A stretch of 64,000 nucleotides of DNA. It comes from Paracoccus laeviglucosivorans. GTDB lineage: Bacteria > Pseudomonadota > Alphaproteobacteria > Rhodobacterales > Rhodobacteraceae. This document shows positions 1 to 10,202 of this stretch, piece after piece. The DNA lies in assembly GCF_900182695.1 (NCBI RefSeq), contig NZ_FXTK01000002.1:124001-188000 (forward strand). The letters run 5' to 3'. Each line of letters starts with the position of its first letter. Position 1 is the first letter of the stretch. The position numbers and the translations under genes are program-made. The notes under the pieces were generated by a model. That model saw nothing but the letters and a program-made list of their open reading frames with translations. It was not told where the DNA came from and searched no databases.

Positions 1-532
1 TCTGGGTGACATCATCCCGATTGCGGGGCTACATGGCACCGATTTTCCCGGCGATGTCGCAAATGATCCGGGGCTGGCAGAACGGGTCTCTGCCGTCCGC
101 CCGCTGATCGAACAGCTGACCACGCTGGTCGAGGCAAATCCCGGCACGATCCTTGAAGACAAGGGCCAAGGGCTGGCACTGCACTGGCGCGCCGCCCCCG
201 ACAAGGGGGAACTGATGACCCATGCCGCTGAGCAAGCCTTGGCCACACTTGGCCCGCGCTGGCGGATGCAGCCGGGCAAATGCGTGGCCGAACTGCGCCC
301 GGTGGGCGATGACAAGGGCGTGGCGCTGCACCGCTTCATGGCGCTTCCGGCCTTTGCGGGGCGCCGTCCCGTGGCGTTCGGCGACGACCTGAACGACCTG
401 CCGATGCTGCAGGCGGCACGCGACTCGGGTGGGCTGGCCATCGCGCTTGGCGAACGCAACCTGCCTGCGGATCTGCGATTGCCGGGGCCTTCAACGCTGG
501 CTGCATGGCTGGCGGAAAGGCTGGCCGCGTGA
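1..532 (+). CDS. otsB: Trehalose-6-phosphate phosphatase OtsB (C-terminal part, 5' end outside window)
   Basis: The open frame enters from the left edge (first full codon at base 2) and ends at TGA 530-532, so only about the last 176 residues are present. The piece carries late HAD-superfamily motifs: DDKGVAL, with the conserved Lys, and FGDDLNDLPML, the GDDxND metal-binding motif, which together fit trehalose-phosphatase. OtsB removes phosphate from trehalose-6-phosphate in the cytoplasm to give trehalose. The stop overlaps the ATG of the next gene (TGATG), and otsA lies two genes on, which supports the name. The N-terminal DxDGT motif cannot be seen. A related sugar-phosphate phosphatase would be the only sensible alternative. 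Confidence 0.85.
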   Translation, partial: LGDIIPIAGLHGTDFPGDVANDPGLAERVSAVRPLIEQLTTLVEANPGTILEDKGQGLALHWRAAPDKGELMTHAAEQALATLGPRWRMQPGKCVAELRPVGDDKGVALHRFMALPAFAGRRPVAFGDDLNDLPMLQAARDSGGLAIALGERNLPADLRLPGPSTLAAWLAERLAA

Positions 533-2331
533 TGGCGCTGGATCAGACGGAAACGCTGGATCTGGGGCTGATCGGCAATTCGACAACGGCGGCGCTTTTG
601 AACCGCTTCGGCGATGTGACGTGGATGTGCCTGCCGCGCTTTGACGGCGATCCGGTCTTTTGCGGACTACTTGAACCGAAAGCCGGCGCGGAAAGCGGCA
701 TCTGGTCGATCCGTTGCGACGACATGACCGAAGTCAGCCAGACCTATCGTCGCAACACGGCCATTCTGGAAACGGTGCAGACCGATGCGAATGGCAACCG
801 GCTGCGCATCACCGATTTCATGCCGCGTTTCCGCGACCGGGGCCGCACATTCCGCGGCCGCACGATCGTGCGCATCGTCGAACCGCTAGACGGAATGCCG
901 CGCATCACCGTCCGCCTGCGCCCCCGCTTTGACTATGGCGCCCATGCCGCGCGCATCCATCGCGGCAGCAACCACCTGCGCTATGAACTCGGCCCCGAGG
1001 AGATGCGGCTGACCACCTCGGCCCCGGTTGAGTTCGTGCTGCATGAAACGCCGTTCCTGTTGGACCGTCCGCAAGTGTTTCTGCTTGGCCCCGATGAGCC
1101 GCTGTCGGACGCGCCCCATGCCATCGCCACCCGCTTTCTGGAAAGGACGCAGGATTACTGGACCGACTGGGTGCGGTCATTGACCATCCCGCCTGATTAT
1201 CAGGATGCCGTCATCCGCGCGGCGATCACGCTGAAGCTATGCGAATACGAAGAAACCGGCGGCATCGTCGCGGCACTGACCACCTCGATCCCCGAATATC
1301 AGGGCACGGGGCGGAATTGGGATTACCGCTTCTGCTGGCTGCGCGACAGCTTTTTCACCGTCAAGGCACTGAACGGGCTGGGCGTGACCAAGACGATGGA
1401 GGACTATCTTGAATATGTCCTGAACATCGCCACGGGCGCGCCCGACGGCTATATGCAGCCCTTGTTCGGCTTGGGCCACGAACGCATCATCACCGAAGAA
1501 ACCTGTCTGGAACTGGCGGGCTATCGCGGCAATGGCCCCGTCCGGCGCGGGAATGCCGCCTATACGCAGGTGCAGAATGACGGCTACGGGTCGGTCATTC
1601 TGGCGGTCAGCCAATGTTTCTTTGACCAGCGCCTGCCGCGCCTTGGCGGCGTCGATCTGTTCCAACGGCTGGAAATGCTGGGCCATCAGGCCGTGGCGCG
1701 ATGGAACACCCCCGATGCGGGATTGTGGGAATTCCGTTCGCGCGAAAGCATCCACACCCATTCCGCGATGATGTGCTGGGGGGCCTGCGACCGGCTGGCC
1801 CGCATCGCCAAGCATTTGGACCTGTCCGACCGCGCCATATACTGGGCCGCCGAAGCCGCCAAGATCCGCGAGGCGGTCGAGGCTTATGGCTGGAACGAAA
1901 AGCTGCAAAGTTATGTCATGGCCTTTGGCGGCGACGATCTGGATGCCAGCCTTTTGCTGATGACCGAAACGGGTTTCACGACCGGCGACGATCCGCGCTA
2001 CCGCTCGACCGTGGCCGCGATCGAGGCGCAGTTGCGGCAGGGTCATCATCTGTTCCGCTACAAGGCGCCCGACGATTTCGGCACGCCCGAAACCGCCTTT
2101 ACCGTCTGTACATTCTGGCTGATCGAGGCGCTGAGTCGCCTTGGTCGCCATGACGAAGCGCGTGAAATCTTCACCGAAGTGTTGGCGCAGCGCACACCGC
2201 TTGGCCTGTTGTCCGAAGGTATCCACGTCTCGACCCGGACGCTTTGGGGTAATTTCCCGCAGACCTATTCCATGGTCGGGCTGATCAATGCCGCATGGAA
2301 ACTTTCCCGCAAATGGGAGGACGTGGTTTGA
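532..2331 (+). CDS. Glycoside hydrolase family 15 protein (glucoamylase/trehalase-like)
   Basis: 599 residues from the ATG at 532, which overlaps the otsB stop; an in-frame ATG at 505 lies inside otsB and is less likely. The N-terminus (LGLIGNSTTAALL) and the core motif WDYRFCWLRDSFF, plus the C-terminal LSEG and WGNFPQTYS region, are typical of bacterial GH15 proteins with an N-terminal beta domain and an alpha/alpha barrel. Family members hydrolyse alpha-glucosidic bonds, including trehalose in some bacterial members. No signal peptide is evident, so it is probably cytoplasmic. It sits between otsB and otsA with overlaps on both sides, so it is co-translated with trehalose synthesis genes and may adjust the trehalose pool. 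The actual substrate cannot be read from the sequence. Confidence 0.85.
   Translation: MALDQTETLDLGLIGNSTTAALLNRFGDVTWMCLPRFDGDPVFCGLLEPKAGAESGIWSIRCDDMTEVSQTYRRNTAILETVQTDANGNRLRITDFMPRFRDRGRTFRGRTIVRIVEPLDGMPRITVRLRPRFDYGAHAARIHRGSNHLRYELGPEEMRLTTSAPVEFVLHETPFLLDRPQVFLLGPDEPLSDAPHAIATRFLERTQDYWTDWVRSLTIPPDYQDAVIRAAITLKLCEYEETGGIVAALTTSIPEYQGTGRNWDYRFCWLRDSFFTVKALNGLGVTKTMEDYLEYVLNIATGAPDGYMQPLFGLGHERIITEETCLELAGYRGNGPVRRGNAAYTQVQNDGYGSVILAVSQCFFDQRLPRLGGVDLFQRLEMLGHQAVARWNTPDAGLWEFRSRESIHTHSAMMCWGACDRLARIAKHLDLSDRAIYWAAEAAKIREAVEAYGWNEKLQSYVMAFGGDDLDASLLLMTETGFTTGDDPRYRSTVAAIEAQLRQGHHLFRYKAPDDFGTPETAFTVCTFWLIEALSRLGRHDEAREIFTEVLAQRTPLGLLSEGIHVSTRTLWGNFPQTYSMVGLINAAWKLSRKWEDVV
2315..2320 (+). 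promoter_or_regulatory. Ribosome binding site deciding the otsA TTG start
   Basis: GGGAGG lies seven bases upstream of a TTG at 2328-2330 that is in frame with the conserved GT20 N-terminus ([11 protein letters not shown]). The TTG overlaps the preceding TGA (TTGA), a usual coupling arrangement. The upstream in-frame ATG at 2295 would add residues with no family similarity and has no such site. Confidence 0.6.
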
Positions 2332-3686
2332 GCAGGCTGATCATCGTCTCGAACCGCCTGCCCGCTTTGGGCAAAGGCGTCGCGGCGGGCGGTCTGGCCG
2401 TCGCGCTTGAGGCGGCACTGAAAGATCGCGGCGGGTTGTGGCTGGGCTGGTCGGGGCGGACGCCGGATGATCCGCAGCCTGGCGTCACGCTGCAAAAGCT
2501 GGGCAACGTCACCTATGCCGCGATGGATCTGAGCGCCGAGGATGTCGCGGGCTATTACGAAGGCATCTCCAACAGCGTGCTTTGGCCGTTGTGCCATTAC
2601 CGCTCGGATCTGCTGAAATATACCCGCGCGGACATGGACCGCTACCTGTCGGTCAATGCCAAGTTCGCCAGCGCCCTGACCGAAATGCTGGAGCCTGACG
2701 ACGTGGTCTGGGTCCATGATTATCACCTGATCCCGCTGGCCGAAGCCCTGCGCAAACGCGGTGCGGAAAACCGCATCGGCTATTTCCACCATATTCCGTG
2801 GCCCGCGCAGGATCTGTTCCGCGCCATGCCGAAATCGGCAAAGCTGCTGCGCTCGATGCTGGCCTATGACGTGGTTGGGCTGCAGACGGCGGCGGATGCG
2901 CGCAATCTGCGTGCCTCGCTGGATGCCGCCCGCCCGGATCTTGAGGCGATCACCCATCCGCGCGGAACGCGGATCGGGGCCTATCCCATTTCGATCGACA
3001 CCAAGGGCTTTGCGCATCGCGCGCGCCGTGCGCAGGAATTGCCGCGTATCCGCGAGCTGCACCAGCGTTTCGGCCCGCGCGACATGGTGATCGGCGTGGA
3101 CAGGCTGGATTATTCAAAGGGCCTGCCCGAACGCCTGCGCGCGATCGAGACGCTGCTGGAAAACCACCCCTCGATGCACAACCGGGTCAGTTTCCTGCAG
3201 ATCACGCCCGCCTCGCGCAGTGGGATCGAGGGTTACGACCGTATCCAGCAAGAGGTGGCCGAACGTGCGGGCCGTCTGAACGCCAGCTACGGCACGCTGG
3301 ACTGGGTGCCGGTGCGCTATATCAACCGCGCATTCAGCCAAAGCCTGCTGGCAGGGCTTTACCGCCTGTCAAAGGTCGGGTTGGTGACGCCCCTGCGTGA
3401 CGGCATGAACCTTGTCGCCAAGGAATACGTGGCCGCACAAGACCCCGAGGATCCCGGCGTTCTGGTGCTGTCGCAATTTGCGGGCGCTGCGGCGGAACTG
3501 GACCGGGCGCTGATCGTCAACCCGCATGATGTCGAGGATGTCGCCAACGCGCTGGCCCGTGCGCTGGACATGCCGCTGGACGAACGGCGCGAACGTCACG
3601 CCCGCATGATGGCCCGTCTGGAGGCGCATCCTGTCTCGGTCTGGTCCGAGACGTTTCTGCGCGACCTGACCGGCGACCCGCCCTAG
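2328..3686 (+). CDS. otsA: Alpha,alpha-trehalose-phosphate synthase (UDP-forming), GT20
   Basis: 452 residues from a TTG start. OtsA joins glucose from UDP-glucose to glucose-6-phosphate, giving trehalose-6-phosphate, the substrate of OtsB. Visible GT20 landmarks are the N-terminal SNRLP and GGLAVAL segments (residues 8-27), HDYHL (130-134), VDRLDYSKG (257-265) and [11 protein letters not shown] (357-367), in the usual order, and the length matches single-domain bacterial OtsA. It is the last gene of an otsB-GH15-otsA operon. Its TAG (3684-3686) overlaps the stop of the convergent SURF1 gene by four bases (CTAG), leaving no room for a separate terminator. Trehalose made here would be expected to serve osmotic or desiccation tolerance. 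Confidence 0.96.
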   Translation: MSRLIIVSNRLPALGKGVAAGGLAVALEAALKDRGGLWLGWSGRTPDDPQPGVTLQKLGNVTYAAMDLSAEDVAGYYEGISNSVLWPLCHYRSDLLKYTRADMDRYLSVNAKFASALTEMLEPDDVVWVHDYHLIPLAEALRKRGAENRIGYFHHIPWPAQDLFRAMPKSAKLLRSMLAYDVVGLQTAADARNLRASLDAARPDLEAITHPRGTRIGAYPISIDTKGFAHRARRAQELPRIRELHQRFGPRDMVIGVDRLDYSKGLPERLRAIETLLENHPSMHNRVSFLQITPASRSGIEGYDRIQQEVAERAGRLNASYGTLDWVPVRYINRAFSQSLLAGLYRLSKVGLVTPLRDGMNLVAKEYVAAQDPEDPGVLVLSQFAGAAAELDRALIVNPHDVEDVANALARALDMPLDERRERHARMMARLEAHPVSVWSETFLRDLTGDPP

Positions 3687-4426
3687 TCCTGCGAACGGTC
3701 GCGGCGCAGCACGTAGAACGCGCCTGCCGCCAAGCCTGCCGCCATGGCAAACCATGTCAGAGCATAGCTAAGATGGCTGTTGCGGAAACTGACCACGGTC
3801 AGCCCTCCCACGGGAAGTTGCCCCGCCTGCCTTGCATCGGCGTCGATAAAATAGGGCGCGGGATCGCTGACTGCGAAGTTCTGCGACAGTGCCGCGACAT
3901 CCCGCGAGAACCAGCGCCCACCCGCAGGATCGTTGGCACGCAGAAACGCGCCATCCGGCTGAGTGATGCGCAAAAGGCCGGTGATCTGCTGGGCGCCATC
4001 GGGGCGGGCGCGGTCCGCAGCCTCCCGACGGTCCGAGGGAACGAAACCGCGATTGATCCAGACCGACCAGCCATCAGGCGTGGTCAGCGGCGTCATCACC
4101 CAAAAGCCCGAGCCCTGGGTCGTGACGGCCTGCACCAGCACCTCATCGGTATAGTCGAAACTGCCTGACACCGCGACATGGCGATATTCGTCGGATTGCG
4201 CGTTGATCGCGGCCCAGCCATCCGGGCCGGGTGCGGGCATGACGGGCGCGGACACCCGCGCCTCGACCCGCGCGATCAGGTCGGTCTTCCATGCAAGGCG
4301 CTGGACCTGCCAGATGCCCAACCCCAGAAGCACGACGACGCCCGCCACCGAGGCGAGCGCCACCAATGCCCAGGCCAGTGTCGACCTGGGCCCGCGCGAC
4401 CCGGCTGGGGTCGCGCCGTTCGTCAC
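3683..4426 (-). CDS. SURF1 family oxidase assembly protein
   Basis: 247 residues from a GTG start at 4426 that overlaps the cyoD stop (GTGA). Longer in-frame extensions run through cyoD in another frame and are rejected. The protein has a transmembrane helix near residues 18-40, a periplasmic part with GIWQVQRLAWK and NRGFVP-type motifs, and a second helix near the C-terminus: the SURF1 topology. SURF1 proteins bind haem A and help insert it into haem-copper oxidases. In Paracoccus denitrificans a dedicated copy (Surf1q) goes with the ba3-type quinol oxidase. Being the last gene of the cyo operon, it probably serves this oxidase and implies that haem A is used. Confidence 0.9.
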   Translation of the reverse strand: MTNGATPAGSRGPRSTLAWALVALASVAGVVVLLGLGIWQVQRLAWKTDLIARVEARVSAPVMPAPGPDGWAAINAQSDEYRHVAVSGSFDYTDEVLVQAVTTQGSGFWVMTPLTTPDGWSVWINRGFVPSDRREAADRARPDGAQQITGLLRITQPDGAFLRANDPAGGRWFSRDVAALSQNFAVSDPAPYFIDADARQAGQLPVGGLTVVSFRNSHLSYALTWFAMAAGLAAGAFYVLRRDRSQD

Positions 4427-4806
4427 GGCATGACCTGCAATTCGTGGTTCATCTGCGGCATCATGTTGGTGTTCAGGTGGAACATGACCCATAGCGAACC
4501 CGCGATCATGATGACCACGACCACGATGGTGAAGATGGTGGACAGCAGTGTCCAACCCTCCTCGGCATTGCTGTCCATGTGCAGGAAATAGATCATGTGG
4601 ACCAGCACCTGCGCCACGGCGCAAAGCACGACCAGCGTGATCGTCCAGAACCGGCTGTCGAAGCCCCCGCCCATGACGACCCCAAAGGGGATCACGGTCA
4701 GGATCACCGCCAGAATGAAGCCGGTCACATAGCCACGATACGTCGTGTGCTCGGCATGGTCGCCATGGCCGTGATGCGCGTCGTGATGGTTATGCGAATG
4801 TGCCAT
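4423..4806 (-). CDS. cyoD: Cytochrome o/ba3 ubiquinol oxidase subunit IV
   Basis: 127 residues with a His/Asp-rich N-terminal stretch (HSHNHHDAHHGHG) followed by three predicted transmembrane helices, the pattern of CyoD. This small subunit helps assembly and stability of the haem-copper quinol oxidase in the inner membrane. The ATG (4804-4806) overlaps the cyoC stop by one base, and its own stop overlaps the SURF1 GTG, so the 3' end of the operon is translationally coupled. The His-rich N-terminus is common in this family. Confidence 0.92.
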   Translation of the reverse strand: MAHSHNHHDAHHGHGDHAEHTTYRGYVTGFILAVILTVIPFGVVMGGGFDSRFWTITLVVLCAVAQVLVHMIYFLHMDSNAEEGWTLLSTIFTIVVVVIMIAGSLWVMFHLNTNMMPQMNHELQVMP

Positions 4807-5426
4807 CAGATCATCCCCATCAGATAGACAAAGGTGAAGACGCCGATCCAGATCAGGTCAAGGAAGTGCCAGAACAGGCTAAGGCACATCAGGCGGCGCA
4901 TGTTGGCCTGATGCAGGCCGTATTTCGACACCTGCACCATCAGCGTCACCAGCCAGATCGACCCGAAGGTGACGTGCAGACCGTGCGTGCCGACCAGCGT
5001 GAAGAACGCCGACAGGAAGGCCGAGCGCTGCGGTCCCGCACCCACATGGATCAGGTGGTGGAACTCGTAAAGCTCGATCGCAAGGAAGCACAGACCGAAG
5101 AACAGCGTGACGCCCAGCCAGCGCAGGGTCGCCTGCTTCCTGCCCTTGTAGGCCGCGATCATCGCGAAGCCATAGGTGATCGACGAGAACAGCAGCATCG
5201 CCGTGTTCAGCGCGATCAGTTCCAGATCGAACAAGTCCTTGGGGCCGGGACCGGCCGCAAAGTTGCCATGCAGCACGCCATAGGTCGCGAAAAGAACCGC
5301 GAACATCAGGCAGTCGCTCATCAGGTAGACCCAGAAGCCGATATTGGTCGAGGCGCCTTCAGGATGATGATGCGGCTCGGTTTCCCAGTAATCGGCCGGG
5401 GCTTGCAGTTGGGTTGCGGTGCTCAT
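4806..5426 (-). CDS. cyoC: Cytochrome o/ba3 ubiquinol oxidase subunit III
   Basis: 206 residues from the ATG at 5426; upstream in-frame codons overlap cyoB and do not resemble the family. Five transmembrane helices are expected, and the family motif GFWVYLMSDCLMFAVLFATY is present near the N-terminus. CyoC is the subunit III homologue of haem-copper oxidases and stabilises the catalytic core. It lies 4 bases after the cyoB stop (5431). Its length agrees with Escherichia coli CyoC (about 204 residues). Confidence 0.95.
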   Translation of the reverse strand: MSTATQLQAPADYWETEPHHHPEGASTNIGFWVYLMSDCLMFAVLFATYGVLHGNFAAGPGPKDLFDLELIALNTAMLLFSSITYGFAMIAAYKGRKQATLRWLGVTLFFGLCFLAIELYEFHHLIHVGAGPQRSAFLSAFFTLVGTHGLHVTFGSIWLVTLMVQVSKYGLHQANMRRLMCLSLFWHFLDLIWIGVFTFVYLMGMI

Positions 5427-5430
5427 CGCC

Positions 5431-7440
5431 TCAGGCCCCCTGTGCCAGCTGACGGTCGCGCGCGTCTTCCACGGCCCGGACCTCTTCGGCGGTGACGTAG
5501 TAATCGCGGTCATAGTTGAAGGTGTGATAGATCGAGTAGGCCACGATCGCGATGAACGACACGATAGCAAGCCACCAGATATACCAGATCATAGCCATGC
5601 CAAAGACGGTGCAAAGCGCGGCAATGATCACCCCCGAGCCGGTATAACGCGGCATGTGGATCGGGATGTAGTCTGCCTTGGGCCGCTGCGCGCCCGCCGC
5701 TTTCATGTCGGTCCAGGCGTCAAGCCCATGGATGACCGGCGTGAAGGCGAAGTTATAGCTGGGCGGCGGCGACGAGGTCGCCCATTCCAGCGTGCGGGCG
5801 TTCCACGGATCGCCGGTTTCGTCGCGGTATTCCGGCTCGTTCCGTTTCCAGATCGAGATACCGAACTGCACGAACATGGCGCCGATACCGCAGGCGATCA
5901 GGAATGCGCCAAAGGCTGCGATGATGAACCAGATTTGCAGGCTCGGGTCATCAAAGACGCGCATCCGGCGGGTCACGCCCATCAGGCCAAGGATATACAG
6001 CGGCATGAAGGCAACCCAGAAGCCGATGACCCAGCACCAGAAGCTGACTTTGCCCCAGAAGACGTTCAGCTTGAAGCCGAAGGCCTTGGGCCACCAGAAG
6101 TTGATGGCGGCAAACAGACCGAACAGCACGCCGCCGATGATGACGTTGTGGAAGTGCGCGATCAGGAACAGCGAGTTGTGCAGCACGAAGTCCGCCGGGG
6201 GAACGGCCAGCAGAACGCCGGTCATGCCGCCGATGACAAAGGTCAGCATGAAGGCGATCACCCACATCATCGGCAGGTCGTAACGGACCCGGCCATGATA
6301 CATGGTGAACAGCCAGTTGAAGATCTTCGCGCCCGTCGGGATCGAGATGATCATCGTGGTGATCCCGAAGAACGAGTTCACCGACGCGCCCGAGCCCATG
6401 GTAAAGAAGTGGTGCAGCCAGACCAGATAGGACAGGACCGTGATGCAGATGGTCGCATAGACCATCGAGGTATAGCCGAACAGACGCTTGCCCGAGAAGG
6501 TCGAGGTGATTTCCGAGAAGACGCCGAACAGCGGCAGGATAAGGATGTAAACCTCGGGGTGGCCCCAGATCCAGATGAGGTTGATATACATCATCGGGTT
6601 GCCACCAAGGTCATTGGTGAAGAAGTTCGTGCCGATATAACGATCCAGCGTCAGCAGGATCAGCGTCATCGTCAGGATCGGGAACGAGGCAACGATCAGA
6701 ATGTTGGTGCAGAAGGCGGTCCAGGTGAAGACGGGCATCTTCATCATGGTCATGCCGGGGGCACGCATCTTCAGGATCGTGACCATCAGGTTGATCCCCG
6801 ACAGCGTGGTGCCGACACCGGCGACCTGCAGGCCCCAGATGTAATAATCCACGCCGACATAGGGGCTGTATGCGATGCCCGACAGCGGCGGGAAGGCCAG
6901 CCAGCCTGTCTGCGCGAATTCGCCCACGAACAGCGAGGCCATGACGATGATCGCGCCGCCCACCGTCATCCAGAACGAAAAGTTGTTCAGGAAGGGGAAG
7001 GACACGTCGCGCGCGCCGATCTGCAGCGGCACCAGATAGTTCATCAGACCCGTGACGAACGGCATCGCCACGAAGAAGATCATGATGACGCCATGCGCCG
7101 TGAAGATCTGGTCATAGTGGTGCGCGTTCAGATAGCCTTCCGAGCCGTTGAAGGCGATGGCCTGCTGGGCGCGCATCATAACCGCGTCGGCAAAGCCGCG
7201 CACGAACATGATCAGACCAAGGACCATATACATGATCCCGATTTTCTTGTGGTCGATCGAGGTGAACCACTCGTTCCAGAGATAGCCCCAGAGCTTGTAT
7301 TTGTTCAGCAGATACAGCATCGCCAGGCCGCCGATGACGACGCCGACGAAGGTGACCCATACGATAGGATCCTTCGGGATCGCCTGAAAGTTCAGGCGCC
7401 CCAAAAGAAAGGTAGTCTCTACATTGGCAGGAATGGCCAT
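5431..7440 (-). CDS. cyoB: Cytochrome o/ba3 ubiquinol oxidase subunit I
   Basis: 669 residues from the ATG at 7440, preceded by GGAG. This is the catalytic subunit, reducing O2 to water with electrons from ubiquinol while pumping protons. The sequence shows the binuclear-centre motif [15 protein letters not shown] (cross-linked His and Tyr), HHFFTMG with the CuB ligands, and HFHNVIIGG with the haem ligands. It has the fifteen-helix CyoB extension rather than the twelve helices of cytochrome c oxidase subunit I. The sequence alone does not say whether haem O or haem A occupies the active site; the SURF1 gene downstream favours haem A (ba3-type). Confidence 0.97.
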   Translation of the reverse strand: MAIPANVETTFLLGRLNFQAIPKDPIVWVTFVGVVIGGLAMLYLLNKYKLWGYLWNEWFTSIDHKKIGIMYMVLGLIMFVRGFADAVMMRAQQAIAFNGSEGYLNAHHYDQIFTAHGVIMIFFVAMPFVTGLMNYLVPLQIGARDVSFPFLNNFSFWMTVGGAIIVMASLFVGEFAQTGWLAFPPLSGIAYSPYVGVDYYIWGLQVAGVGTTLSGINLMVTILKMRAPGMTMMKMPVFTWTAFCTNILIVASFPILTMTLILLTLDRYIGTNFFTNDLGGNPMMYINLIWIWGHPEVYILILPLFGVFSEITSTFSGKRLFGYTSMVYATICITVLSYLVWLHHFFTMGSGASVNSFFGITTMIISIPTGAKIFNWLFTMYHGRVRYDLPMMWVIAFMLTFVIGGMTGVLLAVPPADFVLHNSLFLIAHFHNVIIGGVLFGLFAAINFWWPKAFGFKLNVFWGKVSFWCWVIGFWVAFMPLYILGLMGVTRRMRVFDDPSLQIWFIIAAFGAFLIACGIGAMFVQFGISIWKRNEPEYRDETGDPWNARTLEWATSSPPPSYNFAFTPVIHGLDAWTDMKAAGAQRPKADYIPIHMPRYTGSGVIIAALCTVFGMAMIWYIWWLAIVSFIAIVAYSIYHTFNYDRDYYVTAEEVRAVEDARDRQLAQGA

Positions 7441-7453
7441 CTGGGACTCCGGT

Positions 7454-8659
7454 TCAGAGTTTCGGCTCGGCGGCGTTGTCGCGCCGAGCGTCCTGGATGA
7501 TCCGCGGCATTTCGATGCCAAGGCGGTTTTCGGGGCGGGGAAGCGCGATACCGCGCATCGGCGTCTGGTCCTTGCGGACGGTCGGCGCGTTTTCACGCAG
7601 GTCTGCAAACATCTTCAGCGAATCCGCCGGGGTGCAGAAGCCGGTGACCATGAACGGCTCGGAGCCGAAGACCGGACGTGCGACGCCGCGACGGGTTTCC
7701 TTGTCATGGGTCAGCTGCGCCATGTTGATGGTGCCTGCCAGACCCGTGCCGCCCTGTGCGTCCAGCGCCATCATCTCGGCCATGCAGATCTTGCCCTCTT
7801 CGACGCACATGTTCACCACGCGGTCGAAAAGTTCGGGATCCACTTCGGCAAAGGGCGTGGGCTTCACGTTCTCGCTCGGGGCTTCCAGTTCAAGGAACTT
7901 GGCGCGGTCAAGGTTCGCGCCGCTGGCACGCGCCTCATCGACCCAGGCGTCGAAGCCTGCCTGATCGACGGCATGTGCCTTGAAGCGCATCCCCGAAAAG
8001 CCTGCACCCGAATAATGCGAGGCCAGACCCTGATATTCGCCGGGGTTATTGAAAACGCCGTGCAGCTTGGTTTCCATGCCCGGCATGGCATAGATCATGC
8101 CAGCCATCGCGGGGATGTAGAACGCGTTCATCACCGAGGTCGAGGTCAGGCTGAATTCGACTTCGCGGTCGGTCGGCACGGCCATTTCGTTGACCATGGC
8201 GATGCCCTGTTCGGGATAGATGAACAGCCATTTCCAATCCAGCGCGACCACTTCGACGCGCACCGGTTCCTGATCGGGCACCGGCTGGCCTTCCGCGATG
8301 CGGTCAAGCGGGCGATAGGGGTCCAACAGGTGCGTGCCGACCCAGGTCAGCGCGCCAAGGCAAATGATGATAAGAAGCGGTGCGGCCCAGATCACCAGCT
8401 CGAACTTGGTCGAGTGGTCCCAGTCGGGTTTATAGGTCGCATTGCGGTTCGACGCGCGATAGCGCCAGGCGAACCAGATGGTCAAAGCCATCACCGGAAT
8501 GATGATGATCAGCATCAGCCAGGTCGAGGTAAGCAGCAGATCCTTTTGCCGCTCGGCGATATCGCCGGACGGTTTCAGGACCTCCATCTTACAGGCGGCC
8601 AAGGCCATGATAGCGGGTGCAAACGCGGCGAGGCGCGCCAAGCGGGGAAGTTTACGCAT
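7454..8659 (-). CDS. cyoA: Cytochrome o/ba3 ubiquinol oxidase subunit II (lipoprotein)
   Basis: 401 residues. It starts with a lipoprotein signal peptide (MALAAC, modified Cys at residue 23), followed by two transmembrane helices and a periplasmic cupredoxin domain with [13 protein letters not shown], then the aromatic-rich CyoA C-terminal domain. The CuA ligand cluster of cytochrome c oxidases is absent, as expected for a quinol oxidase. It is longer than the E. coli protein (about 315 residues), mainly through its C-terminal part. It is the first gene of the operon, with a GAGGTGAGG-type ribosome site upstream. The gap to cyoB is 13 bases. Confidence 0.95.
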   Translation of the reverse strand: MRKLPRLARLAAFAPAIMALAACKMEVLKPSGDIAERQKDLLLTSTWLMLIIIIPVMALTIWFAWRYRASNRNATYKPDWDHSTKFELVIWAAPLLIIICLGALTWVGTHLLDPYRPLDRIAEGQPVPDQEPVRVEVVALDWKWLFIYPEQGIAMVNEMAVPTDREVEFSLTSTSVMNAFYIPAMAGMIYAMPGMETKLHGVFNNPGEYQGLASHYSGAGFSGMRFKAHAVDQAGFDAWVDEARASGANLDRAKFLELEAPSENVKPTPFAEVDPELFDRVVNMCVEEGKICMAEMMALDAQGGTGLAGTINMAQLTHDKETRRGVARPVFGSEPFMVTGFCTPADSLKMFADLRENAPTVRKDQTPMRGIALPRPENRLGIEMPRIIQDARRDNAAEPKL

Positions 8660-8783
8660 GAAAGCCGTACCTCACCTCAGAGGGGAGAAAAGGAGGAGTT
8701 CGGTGGGCACCACCCCCTAAGGGATGGGGCGTGTCGCAGACATAGGACAATTTGCCACACCCCTTACACCTTGAACATGACGG

Positions 8784-8812
8784 TTGACCATTAGAGTTTC
8801 GCGGCCTCTATT
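8784..8812 (+). promoter_or_regulatory. Possible sigma-70 promoter for the MFS gene
   Basis: TTGACC (8784-8789), a 17-base spacer and TCTATT (8807-8812) lie about 55 bases upstream of the ATG at 8867, in the divergent gap between cyoA and the transporter. The -35 is close to consensus and the -10 matches four of six. This is a reading of the sequence only. Confidence 0.35.
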
Positions 8813-8866
8813 GCCCCCAAACGTCCCCTCGCCTCCCTCGTCGGGTCCTACAGAGGTCAGCCAGAC

Positions 8867-10177
8867 ATGAGCGCAGCCAATTCTCATTCCACCTTGCCCC
8901 GCGAGGCGAATTCCGATCATCACGTCTCTCCGTCCGATATTGCGGTCGGTGTGATCATCGGTCGGTCGTCGGAATTCTTCGACTTCTTCGTCTTCGCGAT
9001 CGCGTCGGTCATCATCTTCCCGCATCGGTATTTTTCCTTTGCAGATCCGCTGACTGCGACGCTTTGGTCCTTTGCCGTCTTCGCGCTTGCCTTTCTGGCG
9101 CGACCGCTGGGCACCGCCTTCTTTACCGTCATCGACCGTCGTTACGGCAAAAGCGTCAAGCTGACGCTGGCCCTGATGATCCTGGGCACCTCGACGGTCG
9201 GCATGGGCCTGATCCCGTCCTATGAAAACATCGGCGCAGCGTCGATCTTCCTGCTTTGCCTGCTGCGAATCGGTCAGGGTTTCGCCCTTGGCGGTGCGTG
9301 GGACGGCCTGCCTTCGCTGCTGAACATGAACGCGCCGCACGGAAAACGCGGGCTTTACGTGATGGTGCCGCAGCTTGGCGCACCGATCGGCCTGATCGTT
9401 GCCAGCCTGCTGTTCGCCTATCTGCTGAACAATATGTCGCAGGCAGACTTCCTCGACTGGGGCTGGCGCTACCCGTTCTTCGTGGCTTTCGCGATCAACG
9501 TCGTGGCCCTGTTCGCCCGTCTGCGAATCGTCGTGACGCCGGAATATACCGAAGCCTTCGATTCGAATGAGCTGAAGCCCTCCAGCTTCCGCGCTGCGTT
9601 CGCGCAGGACGGCCGCACCATCCTGATCGGCGCATTCGTTCCGCTGGCCAGCTTTGCGCTGTTCCACATGGTCACGGTGTTTCCGCTGTCCTGGGTCTAT
9701 CTTTATACCAATGACAGCCCCGCCGGCTTCCTGGTGATCGAGGCGATTGCAGCCGCATGGGGTTTCCTTGCCATCATCGCCTCGGGCGTGATCGCGGACC
9801 GCATCGGCCACCGCAAGCTGCTGTATCGGGGTGCCATCGCCATCGCGGTCTTCAGCCTTGTCGCACCGCTGCTGCTGCTGGGCAGCAAGTTCGGTGAAGC
9901 CATCTACATGACGATCGGCGCAATCATCCTTGGCCTCAGCTTCGGTCAATCCTCGGGTGCGGTCGCCTCGCTGTTCCAGGCAAGCCGTCGTTACACCGGC
10001 TCGGCTGTGGTGTCGGATCTGGCATGGCTGTTCGGCGCGGGCTTTGCACCGCTGGCCGCTTTGGCACTGTCGGCCTGGCTGGGTCTGTGGGCTGCGGGTC
10101 TTTACCTGCTTTCCGGCGCGATCTGCACGATCCTTGCCCTGCGCTACGCCCGTAAGGTCATGGCCCGCGCAAGCTGA
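8867..10177 (+). CDS. MFS transporter, metabolite:H+ symporter (MHS) type
   Basis: 436 residues with about twelve hydrophobic segments. The N-terminal motif GRSSEFFDFFVFA corresponds to the GxxxExYDF signature of the metabolite/H+ symporter branch of the major facilitator superfamily, and the loop after helix 2 (RPLGTAFFTVIDRRYGKS) is the MFS signature loop. Relatives carry organic acids, amino-acid derivatives or osmolytes, but the substrate cannot be assigned here. It is a single gene, divergent from the cyo operon (207-base gap) and followed by a strong terminator at 10203-10240. The N-terminal 22 residues are polar and cytoplasmic. Confidence 0.85.
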   Translation: MSAANSHSTLPREANSDHHVSPSDIAVGVIIGRSSEFFDFFVFAIASVIIFPHRYFSFADPLTATLWSFAVFALAFLARPLGTAFFTVIDRRYGKSVKLTLALMILGTSTVGMGLIPSYENIGAASIFLLCLLRIGQGFALGGAWDGLPSLLNMNAPHGKRGLYVMVPQLGAPIGLIVASLLFAYLLNNMSQADFLDWGWRYPFFVAFAINVVALFARLRIVVTPEYTEAFDSNELKPSSFRAAFAQDGRTILIGAFVPLASFALFHMVTVFPLSWVYLYTNDSPAGFLVIEAIAAAWGFLAIIASGVIADRIGHRKLLYRGAIAIAVFSLVAPLLLLGSKFGEAIYMTIGAIILGLSFGQSSGAVASLFQASRRYTGSAVVSDLAWLFGAGFAPLAALALSAWLGLWAAGLYLLSGAICTILALRYARKVMARAS

Positions 10178-10202
10178 TTGCAGCCATTACTGACATGATA
10201 CC

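Noticed and set aside
5419..7500. 693-codon plus-strand frame over cyoB
   Set aside because: It mirrors the strong cyoB frame; the translation is His/Asp-rich low complexity without motifs.
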